Below, piece after piece: positions 19,201-31,130 of a stretch of DNA of 64,000 bases; position 1 is the first letter of the stretch; the number at the start of each line of letters is the position of its first letter. The DNA is from Heliocidaris erythrogramma (lineage: Eukaryota; Echinodermata; Echinoidea; Camarodonta; Echinometridae), in the NCBI GenBank assembly GCA_025617745.1, contig CM046871.1, forward strand, positions 33,239,579 to 33,303,578, read 5' to 3'. The notes under the pieces are model-generated. The model was not told the origin of the DNA. It did no database searches and worked only from the letters and a program-made list of their open reading frames with translations. A program made the translations under genes and the position numbers.

Positions 19201-19589
19201 AGTGATCAGGTAACTTTGTGGAGGCTTGATAAAATCTGAGCTGTCTGGCCTTACATGCTATTTGTGTATGTAATATGGTGTAAAAATGAAGCCCAGGGGG
19301 AAAAAAGCACTTCAAAATCATCATGTGCTTCACAAAAGTAAACATATGCAAGTGACCGGAAATGCCAGACTCATTTTCGCCCATTGACTCAGTGTTAGAC
19401 TAAAGCGTACGGCCATACGCTTTCGTAAATGGGAGTATTCAGTCACAGATATCTTAATAATAGCGTTATATATTTGAAAACCTTTCTATGCCTGGCTATT
19501 TATTTATCCTTCTGAACAATCTTATACAAGACAGATATCAAAATTCAACAATTTATTAAATCAAGCCTCCACAAAGTTACCGAATGCCT
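19201..19589. mobile_element. TTAA-flanked MITE with 30-bp inverted termini
   Basis: The left terminus AGTGATCAGGTAACTTTGTG and continuation GAGGCTTGAT match the reverse complement of the right terminus (AGGCATTCGGTAACTTTGTG, GAGGCTTGAT) over 30 bp with five or six mismatches near the tip. TTAA lies at 19197-19200 and 19590-19593. TTAA duplication is the signature of piggyBac- and Kolobok-type transposases; the inside has no coding capacity. Confidence 0.72.
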
Positions 19590-19590
19590 T

Positions 19591-19664
19591 TAATACATGG
19601 TTGGGAGTGCGTTAGTGCGTGTTGCCGGATCGCACTAATGCACGACCTCACAACCATGTATTAA
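19591..19664. repeat. Imperfect palindrome (hairpin potential)
   Basis: TAATACATGGTTGGGAGTGC at the left pairs with GACCTCACAACCATGTATTA at the right, around a centre with GCACTAATGCAC. The stem is about 30 bp with a few mismatches. It abuts the right end of the TTAA MITE. Confidence 0.65.
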
Positions 19665-19754
19665 TAGTTTTATAAAACGGGTCTACAATCTTAGTCTTTT
19701 CGCTTACCTCCAACTGTCCCATGCGTGAATCCTGCTCAGCAAAACATGTAGTAG

Positions 19755-19862
19755 ACTGTTGCGAACGTATATACAATGTTTATTTACAATGTTTAGGCCT
19801 AGTCTAGACGGTTGCGATCATATATACAATGTTTATGTACAATGTTTAGGCCTTGTCTTAGA
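19755..19862. repeat. Tandem duplication, about 55 bp x 2
   Basis: TATATACAATGTTTATTTAC and AATGTTTAGGCCTAGTCTAG are repeated directly with about five changes (TATGTAC, CTTGTCTTAG) ending at 19862, just before the Crypton relic. Confidence 0.8.
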
Positions 19863-19863
19863 C

Positions 19864-21154
19864 CTATTTGTTAGTAATGTCGACCTGACAATTATGGAAG
19901 TGGTATTGAATCTGGTTCACCGATGTTTCACTTCCTTGAGCTTGGCTGAGCATGTTCGAATTTGAGCTTATATTGAAGCTTGAAGATGAAGACAAGGTAC
20001 CACCAATGGCACTAGGAGTAGGACCAGTACCAGTACGAGCACTAGTAGTAGGAGTAGGACTAGTACCAGTACTAGCACTAGTAGTAGAGTAGGACTCAGA
20101 GTAGGAATCACTTGGCACAGTTGTGTCGCTATAAACTCTCTGCTCATTTCCTGTTTGCGCTTGTCACTTGTTCTGGAATAATGCTTCAGTGAGGTTGCAC
20201 TACGATGGCCGCTCATGGACATTATATCCCTCGTCTCAAAACCGGCACTGTCAAGCGAAGTAATGCAAGTGGCTCGAATAGAATGGTTAGTATAGGTTCT
20301 ACTGCATCCAGCTTTCTTTGTAATGTCTTTAACTTTGTTCGCAATTATATTGACACCTAGTGGCATGTTGAAGTACCATGGCTCATTCTCCATTTGAGGC
20401 ACTGCAACTTTAGGTCTCTGCCACTAAAATGGACAGTCAGGATTTAGCTTAGAAACATACAACAAATAGGAATTCACAGGGCACCTGTCACTTTTGGGAA
20501 TTTCATACATGTAGCCACTGTTAGATGACTCATCTTCATCCTCTAGGTTGTTTTTGGTCAAAGTATCTCGCATAGAAATGTAATTGAAACCATTAGGAAA
20601 TCTGAAGGTTTCATACAGCGCACGTTTTCACGTCCTCGATTACAAAAATATGTTAAAATGTCAACAAATACCTTTTTCTGTAGTCCAGAAGGGGAAGAAC
20701 AATTGGTCTGATCAGATGTCTGGATCTTTACCATGTCCTCGGCTGAGATAACGTGCTTATGGTTCACTTTTCCTTTCCCCTCTTTCTTAAGATTTACTAG
20801 CACAGCTTTAAATATGCTGTTGCTCTTAGGGAAAGATTTCATATCAGCAATGTCAAATGCATGATGATCCAAATAATGACGCTGAATACCGTACCTGATT
20901 GACATAAATGACTTCTCTGTGTAGTCAGTTCCATCCGCTTTTCTGATGCCTGCATAGATATGGCTCAACAGCGTATCTTACTCACGTTGGGTGATGGTGG
21001 ATAGGTCTGTGCGACTGAGTTTAGCGAAACTTTCAAGCTTTGAAAATCCAAATTTCACTGCTCTTTTCGTACTGTTGGAATCCTTCCCATTCAGTAGATC
21101 GTTGAGTTCTTCCTCTGTGAGAAGTGCAAAACTGAGATTCGAAGATACAGCCAT
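19864..21154 (-). pseudogene. Crypton-type tyrosine recombinase gene, frameshifted (copy 1)
   Basis: Read leftward from ATG at 21152-21154: LLTEEELNDLLNGKDSNSTK, then after a stop SFMSIRYGIQRHYLDHHAFD, KVNHKHVISAEDMVKI, SGLQKKVFVDILTYF and NRGREN (first catalytic Arg). Past another break come SDRCPVNSYLLYVSKLNP, ENEPWYFNMPLGVN, TNHSIRATCITSLDSAGF (HxxR), MSGHRSATSLKHYSR (His and the nucleophile Tyr) and a C-terminal frame ending QYHFHNCQVDITNK at the TAG 19864-19866. Residue order and spacing fit the Crypton/KIAA1958-like (DUF3504) recombinases. It aligns throughout with the copy at 36781. Low-complexity GTACCAGTA-type repeats at 20010-20100 disturb the linker. At least three frame breaks make it a pseudogene. 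Confidence 0.82.
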
Positions 21155-21759
21155 TTTTTACACGCTGCTATCGTCAAAAATTAAACTTAAACTTTCATTT
21201 ACGGTACTGCACTGCACCGATCTGACCGCGGTAGCGCTACAGCTGTAATTTTGTTGATTTGTTGACATTAGCGCGACGGTCGATATCGCGATATCGATAG
21301 CGTATACAGTATAGCATGTAGAAACATATAGCAAAATTGAGTCGTATCGTCTGCGCTACATAAATGTTTACATGTTTATGTTTACATGTGCATTAGACCC
21401 CTTTGCCGTATGTTATCACTTTTTTTTTTGCACGGTCACATGGTGTTATTTGACCAATCAGGATGGCTACATTCTTGAACCCGTTTTATAATATTTAATG
21501 TTTCTTTTTGTCATTTGGTACTTCTTGTAGCTGTCATTCATTTTTAATTTTCTTGTACAATTATGGATTTATGTTGTTCAACCATTTCCTTCAATACAGG
21601 ATTTGTGTTAAAGGACCTTTCATTTTCATTACTTTCCCCACACCAATACGACCAGTGTAGTCGAGGGAGGGAAAATCTGTGTGTGCGTAAAGCACCAATG
21701 TGTGCGCGTTGCATTTACGTACATAATGCGGGAAACGTACATATACGACAACAGTCCAG

Positions 21760-22060
21760 GGGGTGGACTTCTAGAATAGTTGCTCAGAGACCCACTCTGA
21801 GTTCTGGGGAGGAACTTTTAGAAGTCATCAATCCCACGCTCCTATGCGTACAATCTAGAAATGATGAGGTGGAACAGAAAATAAAAAGAGATAACCTGCG
21901 TATCCTTGGTTTGGGAGAAAATGATCACAAAGAAGGCGAGGAGCCGGAGGATGACCTCATAAAAAAAATCTAAGAAATGAATGTGGACATACAAGCTTCG
22001 GACATCTCTTCATGTTATCAAGTTGGGAAACGATCAGATAAAATGAGTATACCTGTTTCA
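21760..22060 (+). pseudogene. LINE ORF1 fragment (L1-like transposase-22 domain)
   Basis: Within the frame 21563-21973, VEQKIKRDNLRILGLGEN is followed by acidic EGEEPEDDLIKKI, a stop at 21971-21973, and then in the same direction MNVDIQASDISSCYQVGKRS. This is the RRM-like core of L1-type ORF1 proteins (NLRIxGLxE, then DIxxCxxxGK). It is a short broken relic without a visible ORF2. Confidence 0.5.
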
Positions 22061-22392
22061 CAGCAATTCTTCTCAGGTGAGGCGACTGGACATCGTTACA
22101 ATTTTATCATAATGGAGCAATTCAAATATTCAAATGAAATTTAAACATTTTATTAGAGTATCTTTCAGGTTCAGCATCCAGAATGATACACAGAAGGTCA
22201 TGAGGGGAGGAAATGGTTTTTTTTTGCTGGTGAAACAGTGTGTCATGGTTTGAAGGTGTGTTTAGGCCATGACAGATTGGGACCTTGTCCTGGAGTCGGA
22301 CAGACAAGCTAGTTTTCTTGTCAAGGTAGTTACATTTTGGTGAGGGTTCACACGTTTTGTTATCCTGTATAGCTTTGCATTATAATGCAGTT

Positions 22393-22505
22393 GTTAGTCC
22401 AGCGTACCTTAGTGGTTAGGACCAAGGAGGTTTATGCCGCCCTGTCAGTTGAGCAGAATGTAAAATTCTGACAAGCTCAAGAGTTCAATTCTCAGGGCTT
22501 ACAAA
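22393..22505 (+). mobile_element. Candidate tRNA-derived SINE head
   Basis: CCTTAGTGGTTAGGACC resembles a pol III A box and GAGTTCAATTCTCAGG about 80 nt later resembles a B box; the spacing fits a tRNA-Leu/Ser-like ancestor with a long variable arm. No acceptor stem pairing was seen, so this is not a working tRNA gene. Confidence 0.4.
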
Positions 22506-23197
22506 TTAGTGCCAGAAGCACACAGACAAGCTTTTTTCACAATAGCAAGAAGAGAGAGGATGAAAGACCTTACTTTCTACGCTCCAAGGACGGAGTGCAT
22601 TTGAAATATAGCTTATTTATTCCTGGTGCCATTCAGGCTACCAGCAAGGAAAAGAGTGCAGACATATACAGGAAACTTTAGAAGTAGAGAGATGAAAGAG
22701 AGAATGCTTGGAATTATTTTCATGCGCACCTTTTGCGTGCAGGGATAAAGAGCACACTTGAAACGATCTGGCAGAATCCATTTGATGCCATCAAAAAGAC
22801 ATTCGTGTAACGAGCTGTTCATCCAATATAAGGCTGAAACTTTCTCATATTTCTTCAAGCATTTAAAGATGATATAATGCACAATTCAACCACTATTATA
22901 AATTACAAATCTCTTGTACCTGTACCTTTTCAGAGTCAATGCAATAAAACTTTGTGATTGATAAGGTTCATTCTGTTGAATGTCAACAAAGATTACAAAT
23001 AAAATATCAACTTTAAATTCTTATAGGGTCAAATAACAAATGCAAATAAAAGAAATTAAGCATAAAAAATGCACCTGTGTTTAATTTATAATTCTTTTTT
23101 TTCAACTTTCATTTCCACCACATGGTCCTGGCCCTACCAGTTGGTCTTGGTCCTGGTCTCGTGGCTTCCTGGAAACATCCCCTTCTTCCATCTAGTC

Positions 23198-26100
23198 CTA
23201 GTCCTCCTGCTCTCCCCATTCCTCTAGCATCCTCTCCACCATGTCATTGGTCCTACCAGTCTTTCTTGGTCTAGTTGCTGGTCTTGCTCTCCCTGCTTCC
23301 TCACTCTCTGAAGCACTCAGCCATAAATTGCCTCCTAAAAGCTCAGAGATGTACTGGCGCTTGGCCTCAAAGCTGCTCAGATGGTCCCGGCTCCAGTCCA
23401 CATAGGGTATCTGTGAAGAAACAAAATACAGTTTTACATTGTTTTTATTTTACATGTATCTTCATATCCCTGGAACAAAAAAAAAACAAAAGACATACAA
23501 ACATGTAAATAGTTATTTAAGTTACCAAATCCATAAACTGGAAGTGACTTGAATTGCATATATTTTTTGTACTCTTCTAAATCAATATCATTTTACATAC
23601 AATGTTGGAAATATTTCACCAGCAATATCTATTATGCTACTTTTATTTCACTATATTCACAGAATATCCAATGCTTGCTAATGAATTTAAAATCCTATTG
23701 TCAAAAAATCAAAAGAAAAATTATAAAATAGATGTAGGGAATTACTTACTGTGATGTACTCGTAACCCAAGATTTCAAGATGGCGACGTTTCATTTCTAC
23801 CCAGCTGCTGTAGCGTGTGATGTTGGAGCACATCTGAGATGGAGGAATAATATCTACTGCTATCCTATATGGAAGGAAGTAGAAAATCTGAGTATAGCAT
23901 GACATGAGAAAACAAAATCATAATTGGAAACACATGAGAAGTATATATACAGAAAAATTAGAGGTCAAAGATTAGATTGCAAAATTGAGGGAGAGAGAGG
24001 GGGCAGGGAGAGAGAGAGGGGGCAGGGAGAAAGAGAGAAAGAGAGTTAGAAATGTAGAGTAAGAAAGCACTATCCCACTTTGCTTGATGACTTACAGTAT
24101 TTAAATAATCTTTCTGGGGAAAAAACAGCATCAAGTTCATATCGCATTCCCATACAAGGCAAATTATCATTCACAAGAAAACTAAACTAGAACAGTTGTC
24201 TCTGCACCTAGCTAACAATGCAGTAATATTGTTCTTGTATTATACCTCGTGTGTTTTTAGTTTACCTTTGAGCACCATCTTGAAGTAGACTTTCCTGACG
24301 CTGTCCTCTCATAAGGGTGTCTGATGATGAAGACAAAGTATTGCTGGCATCTACCTGCCTGTTGCTTGTGTAGGTCAAGGGCTGACCTTGATGGTCCAAT
24401 ATACACTCAAAATCTAGTAGAAAAGGTACCAAAGAAGACATAATAATGGTGATCCAACACTTGCAAAAGCGACACTTGCCTTTATATATCATCAAAGATA
24501 AAGGCTACGGTTAAGGCTATGACTGGGACTCAGGATAGGTTCAAGGTTAGAGTTAAGTATAGTGCTGGGTCCTGGGCCCCGTTGCATAAAACTTACCATT
24601 AATGGTAACTGTGCTATAAATGGTAACTACCATGGTAACATCACTCAACAGCCAATCAAAATCAAGGTTTCCATGGGAGTTACCATTGATGGCAAAGTTA
24701 CCGTTAATGGTAAGTTTTATGCAACGGGGCCCAGGAATAAAGTCTGGAAGTAGGGTTGAGCAAGAAATAAGTCTCCAAGCAACTGCCATAAAAATGCCAA
24801 GTGCCATAAGATCCTGCGTTGAAGATTGGAAGTAGGCTAGAGCAACAAATTAGTCTCGAAGCAACTGCCATAAAAGTGCCAAGTGCCATAAAATCTGTAT
24901 CACTTATCAGAAAATGGCTTTAAAGAGAGACATACTAAAGCTTTTCGTCTTGCACTCATCAGAGTATACCGCAAGAATGAACAGAAAGCCGAAATCGAGC
25001 AATATAACCGGAAACTAAAGGAACATCAAAGATCCAACTTTAAATGATAATGAAGAATTTTTAAAAATGTAGCAGAGGGGAAGGGGCTCAAAAAATAAAA
25101 TCACTTATTAATATACATTGGACCACTGAGAACACGACGGCACAAGGCATAGTCAGTGTAGCCAGGCCACAGGGTGCAAATATTCAACTGCATGGAGATA
25201 AAAGAAACATAACAACAACATCATAAGATTGACAATTACGATGGCCCACATGAACAAGGTCCACAAACCTAGTCTGGTATTGGTTAATAGACTGAAGGAG
25301 ATTCTTCCAAGATAATTAATGGATGCTCTGTGTTCAAATGCCAAGCTACAAAATGGCTGACCAATTTGGGCCTGGTCCTCACAGTGGCGGATCCAGGAAT
25401 TTGAAATAGCAGGGGGGGGGGGGGGGGTTATCCCCCCTCCCATGGTAAAAATCACAAAACGGAAAAATTTAAGGGGGGCGCGCGCCCTTGGCGCCCCTGC
25501 CTGGATCCGCCACTGTCCTCATACTCACCATTTATGTAGGCATAGGGAGTTTGTGCATTTCTCCTCAAGAAAGCTAGTCCCCCAAGGATATCTTGCAAGA
25601 TAGACCCTACATCCAGCTTGATCCCATTCAAAGGTGGCTTCCCTAATCACAACAAGAGATAAATGGACTGTAAGATACCAGCATTTATACAAACAAAGAA
25701 TCAAAATGATAGATTAACAGGTAGGAAAGCATCCACAAGGGAAATTATCCTTATCAATATCTGACCCAAAGTAGAATGGGATAAATGTACTAATTTGAAG
25801 TTTGTGGCAAAAATGTGATATATGCATGTACATTGTACAAAAACATATAGCTTGAAGTCATTTCTAATAATTCTCTTGCATGATCAAGACCACGCATGAA
25901 AAACACCATCTTTCTTTTTAATAAAACTTGTTATCAATAACAATTGGAAAAGATCGATGACAAATTTGTTCACACCCAAACAAGTGCTCTGATTTCAGTA
26001 GCTTATAACAGTCATTGTGACTTGTTATTGATAACATTCCCTGCCCACAGCTATTTTGAACAACTGCCCCTTCAGGCAACTACGTTTTAACAAAATTACC

Positions 26101-29100
26101 CCCTTAAATAGTTGTCTAAGCAGTAATTGCCTCTCTCCCCTCCTTTTTTTCCTCTTTCTCTCTTTTTATATATTTGGCTTCCGCAACTTTTCTCACACTA
26201 GCATCATCATACAAGCACTTATACATTCCCATCCCAGTCATATTTTGCAAAATCTCCAAGCTTGATTGTAGTCCGTACCTGATCTTGATATACGATCTTG
26301 ACTGAACCAAGGCACTCTAAGCTCAGGACATTCCAGGCAGACAGCTCTGTTCAACTCTTGCAGCTGACGTGATAAAGTTCTGGAAACTAACACAGAGACA
26401 AATGAAACATGAAATCATAAGTAATTAGAAAAACATAATGGGATTAATTTACATTCTGTTATTAATAAAGCCTAGCCTTTAATGCTGTACATGAATCACC
26501 TTGGGACACAAAAATGAATAAGTGTTTTGTAGAACAAGGCATTAGCAAGATTGTGTCTCGCCCACTTGCGAAAACTGGAAATATCGTGATCTCCGTTGCC
26601 ACGCAGAAGAATTGTATCTCTGGGTATCTGCCACAGAATGTAATATCCCATTAATGAGAAGGACTATTCACAAAATACTACTTCCCTCCATCGACTGCCC
26701 CCATCCCCCCCCCCCCCCCCCTTTTTAGAGATGGAATCAAAAGTTACCATCAAGTCCAATAGATTAGATTACACAAATACAAAATAGGATGATAATCAGT
26801 TGTACAATAGAGGCGAAGTAGAGTTTGTCTCTGGGTGGCATAAAAATGCAAAAAGGTTAAAAATAGTGCTAAGGTTGAAAAGTGGAAATGAATAAGGCTT
26901 TTAAAATCAATACGTTCATATGAGAAAGTTTGTCAACGAATATGAATAATGGTGAACATTATAATTGTAATAAGGCATGCATGTAAATTGAACAAAGTAG
27001 AATCATGATATTTTTGGGGACTTGATAACCTGTCAGGGGTAAAGTGAATGATTAGAGAGAGTTTAAAAGCTATAATGATGAACAGATACAAGTAATATTA
27101 ATGCATTGATATTGTATATGTGTGAATTTTAAATGTGTTTGTTAGGTTGTAATCAAAGAAACTGGTGTGAAGCTATTTGTCAAAAGAGCGTCTTGCAGGT
27201 AAACTTTAACATATGACCTCAAATGACCTTTGACCCTATCATGTGACCTCCAACGGCAACATAACGTCAAGGTACCCTCAGTGCAAATATGACCCAAGTT
27301 AGGTTGTAATCCAAGAGTCTTGCAGGTAAACTTTAACATATATGAAAAGAGAGTCTTGCAGGTAAACTTTAACATATGACCTCAAATGACCTTTGACATC
27401 ATCATGTGACCTCCGACAACATAATAACATGGAGATGCCCCTAGTGCTTCTATCACCCAAGTGTGGCTGGCAATGCAGTAACAGTTGCCAAGTAATGCAT
27501 CATAAGAGTCTTGCAGGTAAACTGTAACATTTGTGACGGACGACGGACGACGGACCGACACCATTTGGATCCCTTAGTCTCGCCTTCACCTCTGGTGGGC
27601 GAGACAACAAAAATGGCAAAAATTGCTTTGTTTTGTTTATCAAGAGTCAGAAGGGAGAAAAGAGAGTAAATTTCTAATTACTTGTATGTGACCATTCTGT
27701 AATCAATTACTAAGCTTAATTGTCTACAATAATGTTGTTCACAAGTAACATATCTTGCTAAAAAAATATCAAGAAAATAATACATGTGGAAACTAATATC
27801 AATGTACATGTTAAAGTAGCTGCAAACATTATAACTGAAACTGGTCAACTACATACACTTGATATTCTTTGACATAAGCTTACCATGCATCTCTTCCATG
27901 CTCTCTAGAAACCTCAAGCTGAATATAGTTTGAAGTAGGTCCAATGGAAAGCACTGAAGGGCAGCAAGACTGAGTGCAATGTTGATCAGTCTCTGAGGCT
28001 GTAGATCCGACATGTAAGGGATCACTCTAGAAGCACACAGGTCTTCCAGGAACGTTGGAGATGAGGGATGGTAGTTGCCACAAGTGAATGCATCCAGGGT
28101 GTCACGAACATGGAATGGTGAGATGTCATCCATGTTTGACTGAACCATTACTTCAATGGCAGCCAAGAAGGACCTGTTGTAGATGCGTTGTTGAATAAGA
28201 AGCTTGGCAACGGCAACAGCGGAAGACGAGTCACATATCCATGAGGTATCGAAGACTGGGGAAGTTGAAAGACTCTCACAAAATGTGTTTCGGGGATGTA
28301 CTGCTTCGGTACAGTACAGACCCTTTCTTACAAATTCCAGTAGGTTTAGAAGACCTTTAGGGAGGTCCATTTTGCTTGGGTAAAGATGATTAGAATAAGA
28401 GGAAAGCACAAAGAAGACTCTTCGGAGATCATGACCTTTCAAGTTTGGCATGTAGATGAGAACCTTGTCCCATATGCTTGGATCAATGTCTTCACAAGGC
28501 ACACCTAGATTGCTGAGGGCATCAAGAGTATAGACAACAATGCGAGGAGAAGGTGTCCTCATTAAGATCTTGTGAAGTTTTTCAATAAAAATAGATTGTA
28601 GCTGGGTATTAGTGGATCTAGCTGTTGCAAGATACTGTGATATATTCTTGATAGCAGTGACATCGGTTATACTATCAATATTTTCCAGGACATGATCTTC
28701 AATAAGAGCTAGAAGCCTTCCTGACTTAACTTTCATACGTCCAATAGCATTGCAAAGCCTCCCAAGTCGGTCCAAAGATACATGTGGAATAATCTCTGCA
28801 CTTTTGTTCATGAGCTGAACTGTAAGATCAGGTGCTGGGTCATGGCTTAACACCTCAATGAGAGCAAGAATTTGATGTGGTGAGGAGCACTCCATAAGCT
28901 GGTTTTTCATCTGATTTTCCAAAAGTTCCCTCAGCTCATAATTCCTGGAATAAACTTTCCTAAGATTGCTGTAGATAATGGCCATCTCGATTGCAGGAAT
29001 TGCAGGAACTTTGGGAATGAGCAACTGGCTAACCCTTGTCATGATTTGATCTCTATTCTCCCTGCTTCTCATGAGAACCGCTCCTTGCATGATGCGCCTG

Positions 29101-30254
29101 ATGTCATTAAACCCATAGGAGGCTCCTGCAACAAACAGCTGCAAGCAGTGTTGCGTGATTTGATTCTCCAAGTTTTCAGAACATAACGTGATGAGTGTGT
29201 AGAAAATATGAGAAAAGTCACTTGGACTGTTGATGTCATCAAGGATATCGGCCATTCTGGAAGTCATCAATCCTGCAAATGGAGTCTGGTGTCTGTTCAT
29301 CATTATTATGGCCTTTGATAATGGCGAAAGGTGGATACTGTCTAAGACATCAACAGCGCGATACAGTTTCTGAACAATGTTGCAGACAGCAGGATGGGTG
29401 ATATCGACGCTACAGTGTAGGAGCCCCAGAAGAAGCCTTGAGAGAGGGTCGACCTCATATTCTTGGTCATTTGTCAATAGTTCTTGGATGTGGGAGAGTA
29501 AGCTCTGCATGATGACATCTGCTTCATCACTGTCAACACTATATTTTGGGATGACATCCTTGACAGACTGAGTGCAACGGACAAACATAGCAGCATCATT
29601 GAGATCAAAGGATTGCACCTTGAGACTTAGAGTGTGGTACAGCACAGTGATTGCAGGACTGGTCACCTGAGGAACTCCAAACTTCAAGACCAAATACAGC
29701 ACATTCAGGGCCTCGGCATTGGACAATGAATCTGCATGAACTTGGATCAGACTACAAAGCTGTTGCAACATGGGGTGATTGTGAAGGACTTCTGCATACT
29801 CCAGCCATAGCTTAATATCATCTCTAACCATCCAAATACATTCCCACAGCTTGTTAACAGCAATGCACAGATCTTTCGGAGTCATCTCATTTAGATGATG
29901 TGAAACCACTTCAAGAGAATGCATAAGGTCTCCACCTTCCCTAAAGTTAAGGATGCTGTTACCAGGATCCAATCTTAAATTCAGATGTATACTAGGAGAG
30001 TAATCCACAGTTGCCTTCTCTTCTGCATAATGAGACATAGAAAGGTACTGCTGCTTGAGAGTCCACATGCTCCCTGGTGACCTAAAGGCTGCTAGCCTCA
30101 GTGCTCCTGAGTATGTTGCAGGGTGTACCAGGCTAGATAAACCTCTTCCATTAGGAGCAAGTCGAATCAGTGGGTTGGGTGACACTCCCCATGATCTGAT
30201 CCACAACTTTTGAAGATGCTTTAGGCATGAGGTACAGATGGCACTGAAAGACAT
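23198..30254 (-). CDS. FASTKD1: FAST kinase domain-containing protein, FASTKD1-like
   Basis: Six coding exons join in phase into 1022 codons plus stop: 27884-30254, 26279-26386, 25529-25642, 24266-24413, 23750-23864 and 23198-23410. The ATG at 30254 is preceded by an in-frame TGA nine bases upstream. The first 77 residues have no acidic residue and many Arg, Lys and Ser, a good mitochondrial presequence. The middle is alpha-helical repeat sequence. FAST_1 and FAST_2 lie at about residues 680-850, with LSLAALQCFPLDLLQTIF and LNRAVCLECPELRVPWF. DFECILDHQGQPLTY and a RAP domain (MKRRHLEILGYEYIT, VDWSRD) close the protein. FASTKD proteins bind mitochondrial RNA and control its stability or processing. 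Similarity to human FASTKD1 (847 aa), as I recall it, is strongest in the FAST and RAP parts; the extra length is N-terminal and in exon 5. Confidence 0.92.
24571..24735. mobile_element. 165-bp MITE with long inverted repeats
   Basis: CCTGGGCCCCGTTGCATAAA plus ACTTACCATTAATGGTAAC at the left is matched by its inverted copy (GTTACCGTTAATGGTAAG, TTTTATGCAACGGGGCCCAGG split over 24700-24735) at the right, with one or two mismatches in about 39 bp. The inside also repeats ACCATGGTAAC motifs. It lies in a FASTKD1-like intron. Confidence 0.85.
24913..25030. repeat. Dispersed repeat shared with 40312-40437
   Basis: AAGCTTTTCGTCTTGCACTC, GCAAGAATGAACAGAAAGC, GAAATCGAGCAATATAA and GGAAACTAAAGGAAC occur here and, with about 10 percent change, in an RFC4 intron. 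They could derive from a short coding exon of a repeat family (reads as an AFRLALxRI and [10 protein letters not shown] helix in both places). Confidence 0.7.
25382..25515. mobile_element. 134-bp MITE with CAGTGGCGGATCCAGG termini and 6-bp duplication
   Basis: Left CAGTGGCGGATCCAGG and right CCTGGATCCGCCACTG are perfectly inverted. TCCTCA occurs directly at both borders (25376-25381 and 25516-25521). The inside carries G and C runs (17 G at 25411-25427) that form a second hairpin. It lies immediately inside the intron after the third FASTKD1-like coding exon. A half copy starts near 34303. Confidence 0.88.
26551..27607. mobile_element. About 1.06-kb non-autonomous element with TGTCTCGCCCAC ends
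   Basis: TTGTGTCTCGCCCACTTG near 26551 and GGTGGGCGAGACAACAA near 27596 form inverted ends of about 14 bp. Inside, four copies of GTCTTGCAGGTAAACTTTAA or close variants (27188, 27320, 27351, 27508), each followed by ACATATGACCTCAAATGACC where complete, and a GACGGACGACGGAC tract near the right end mark a repeat-built element. It occupies the intron between the first and second FASTKD1-like coding exons. Confidence 0.6.
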
Positions 30255-30320
30255 CGCTCTTCACCAGATCATCAGATTTCCTGTAATGGCCAAGTCCTCT
30301 GTCATGTCTTTCATGTAAAC
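30255..30320 (-). other. FASTKD1-like 5' UTR, with splice acceptor
   Basis: A TTTGTATTCCAG acceptor (minus strand) ends at 30321, so the coding exon carries about 66 nt of 5' untranslated sequence and at least one non-coding exon lies further right. The untranslated part contains out-of-frame or stop-terminated ATGs. Confidence 0.6.
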
Positions 30321-31130
30321 CTGGAATACAAAATAAACATTTAAATTTTTAAGCATTAGGATTCAAATTTACATTTCATTAATATCATAAAACATATTTT
30401 GTCTCAAATTTTCAGTGTCTCCAAGTCTTTTCACCTTTCTGTAGCATGAATGATTGTGCATTTACATATATCCACCTTTAAACTTTTCAAAATTACTCCA
30501 TTGTGTATTGCCAGACCCTAACCCTTTTAAAAATGTTGATACTTAATGATAATCTTTTCACTTTATCAGCTGGCCACATGAACAAAAATTAGGGCATACC
30601 CTACAACTAATTAGGGTCTTCCTAAAATTTAATCTCCAAAAAAGTTATTTACATGAAGAAATGCCATAATAGCTACACCAAACTTGCTTTAAATTTTCAA
30701 CCTTTTGGGCCTTGAAAGTTGGCACATGCATCAAAATAATGCCTGCCAAGATTGAAATATAATTGTCAATATAATCACTATAGATCTACTCTAGATCAAC
30801 TTTATTTTGTCACATATAAATATAAAAATGGCAATGGTCTCAAAAGTCAAAACTGTAACGAATTTCTATTCCAATGATGGAAATTAGAACACACCAGTCA
30901 GTCTGACGTCTGCAGAAGTAGACTTGTAAGTTTACTAATCTTCTTCTTCTTCGGTATGTGTCAACAGACTTGCTAGTCCCATGTAGAGACACGGATATAT
31001 GTAAAGCAAACTGGCAGGATTCTTCAAAGTCCTCTCAAGATTAAAATCTCTGCTCTTATGAAATCTCATGTCATCATAAATAAAAAATAACATCTTCCAC
31101 TGTTACTGGAAATCAGAATTCTACTGTTAA
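30321..31130. other. Non-coding stretch upstream of FASTKD1-like exon 1
   Basis: Probably a 5' intron or upstream region of the FASTKD1-like gene. No promoter element could be supported. Confidence 0.4.

Noticed and set aside
22613-22882. 89-aa minus-strand frame after the FASTKD1-like gene
   Set aside because: No recognisable domain and no splice support; the region probably holds 3' UTR or intergenic DNA.
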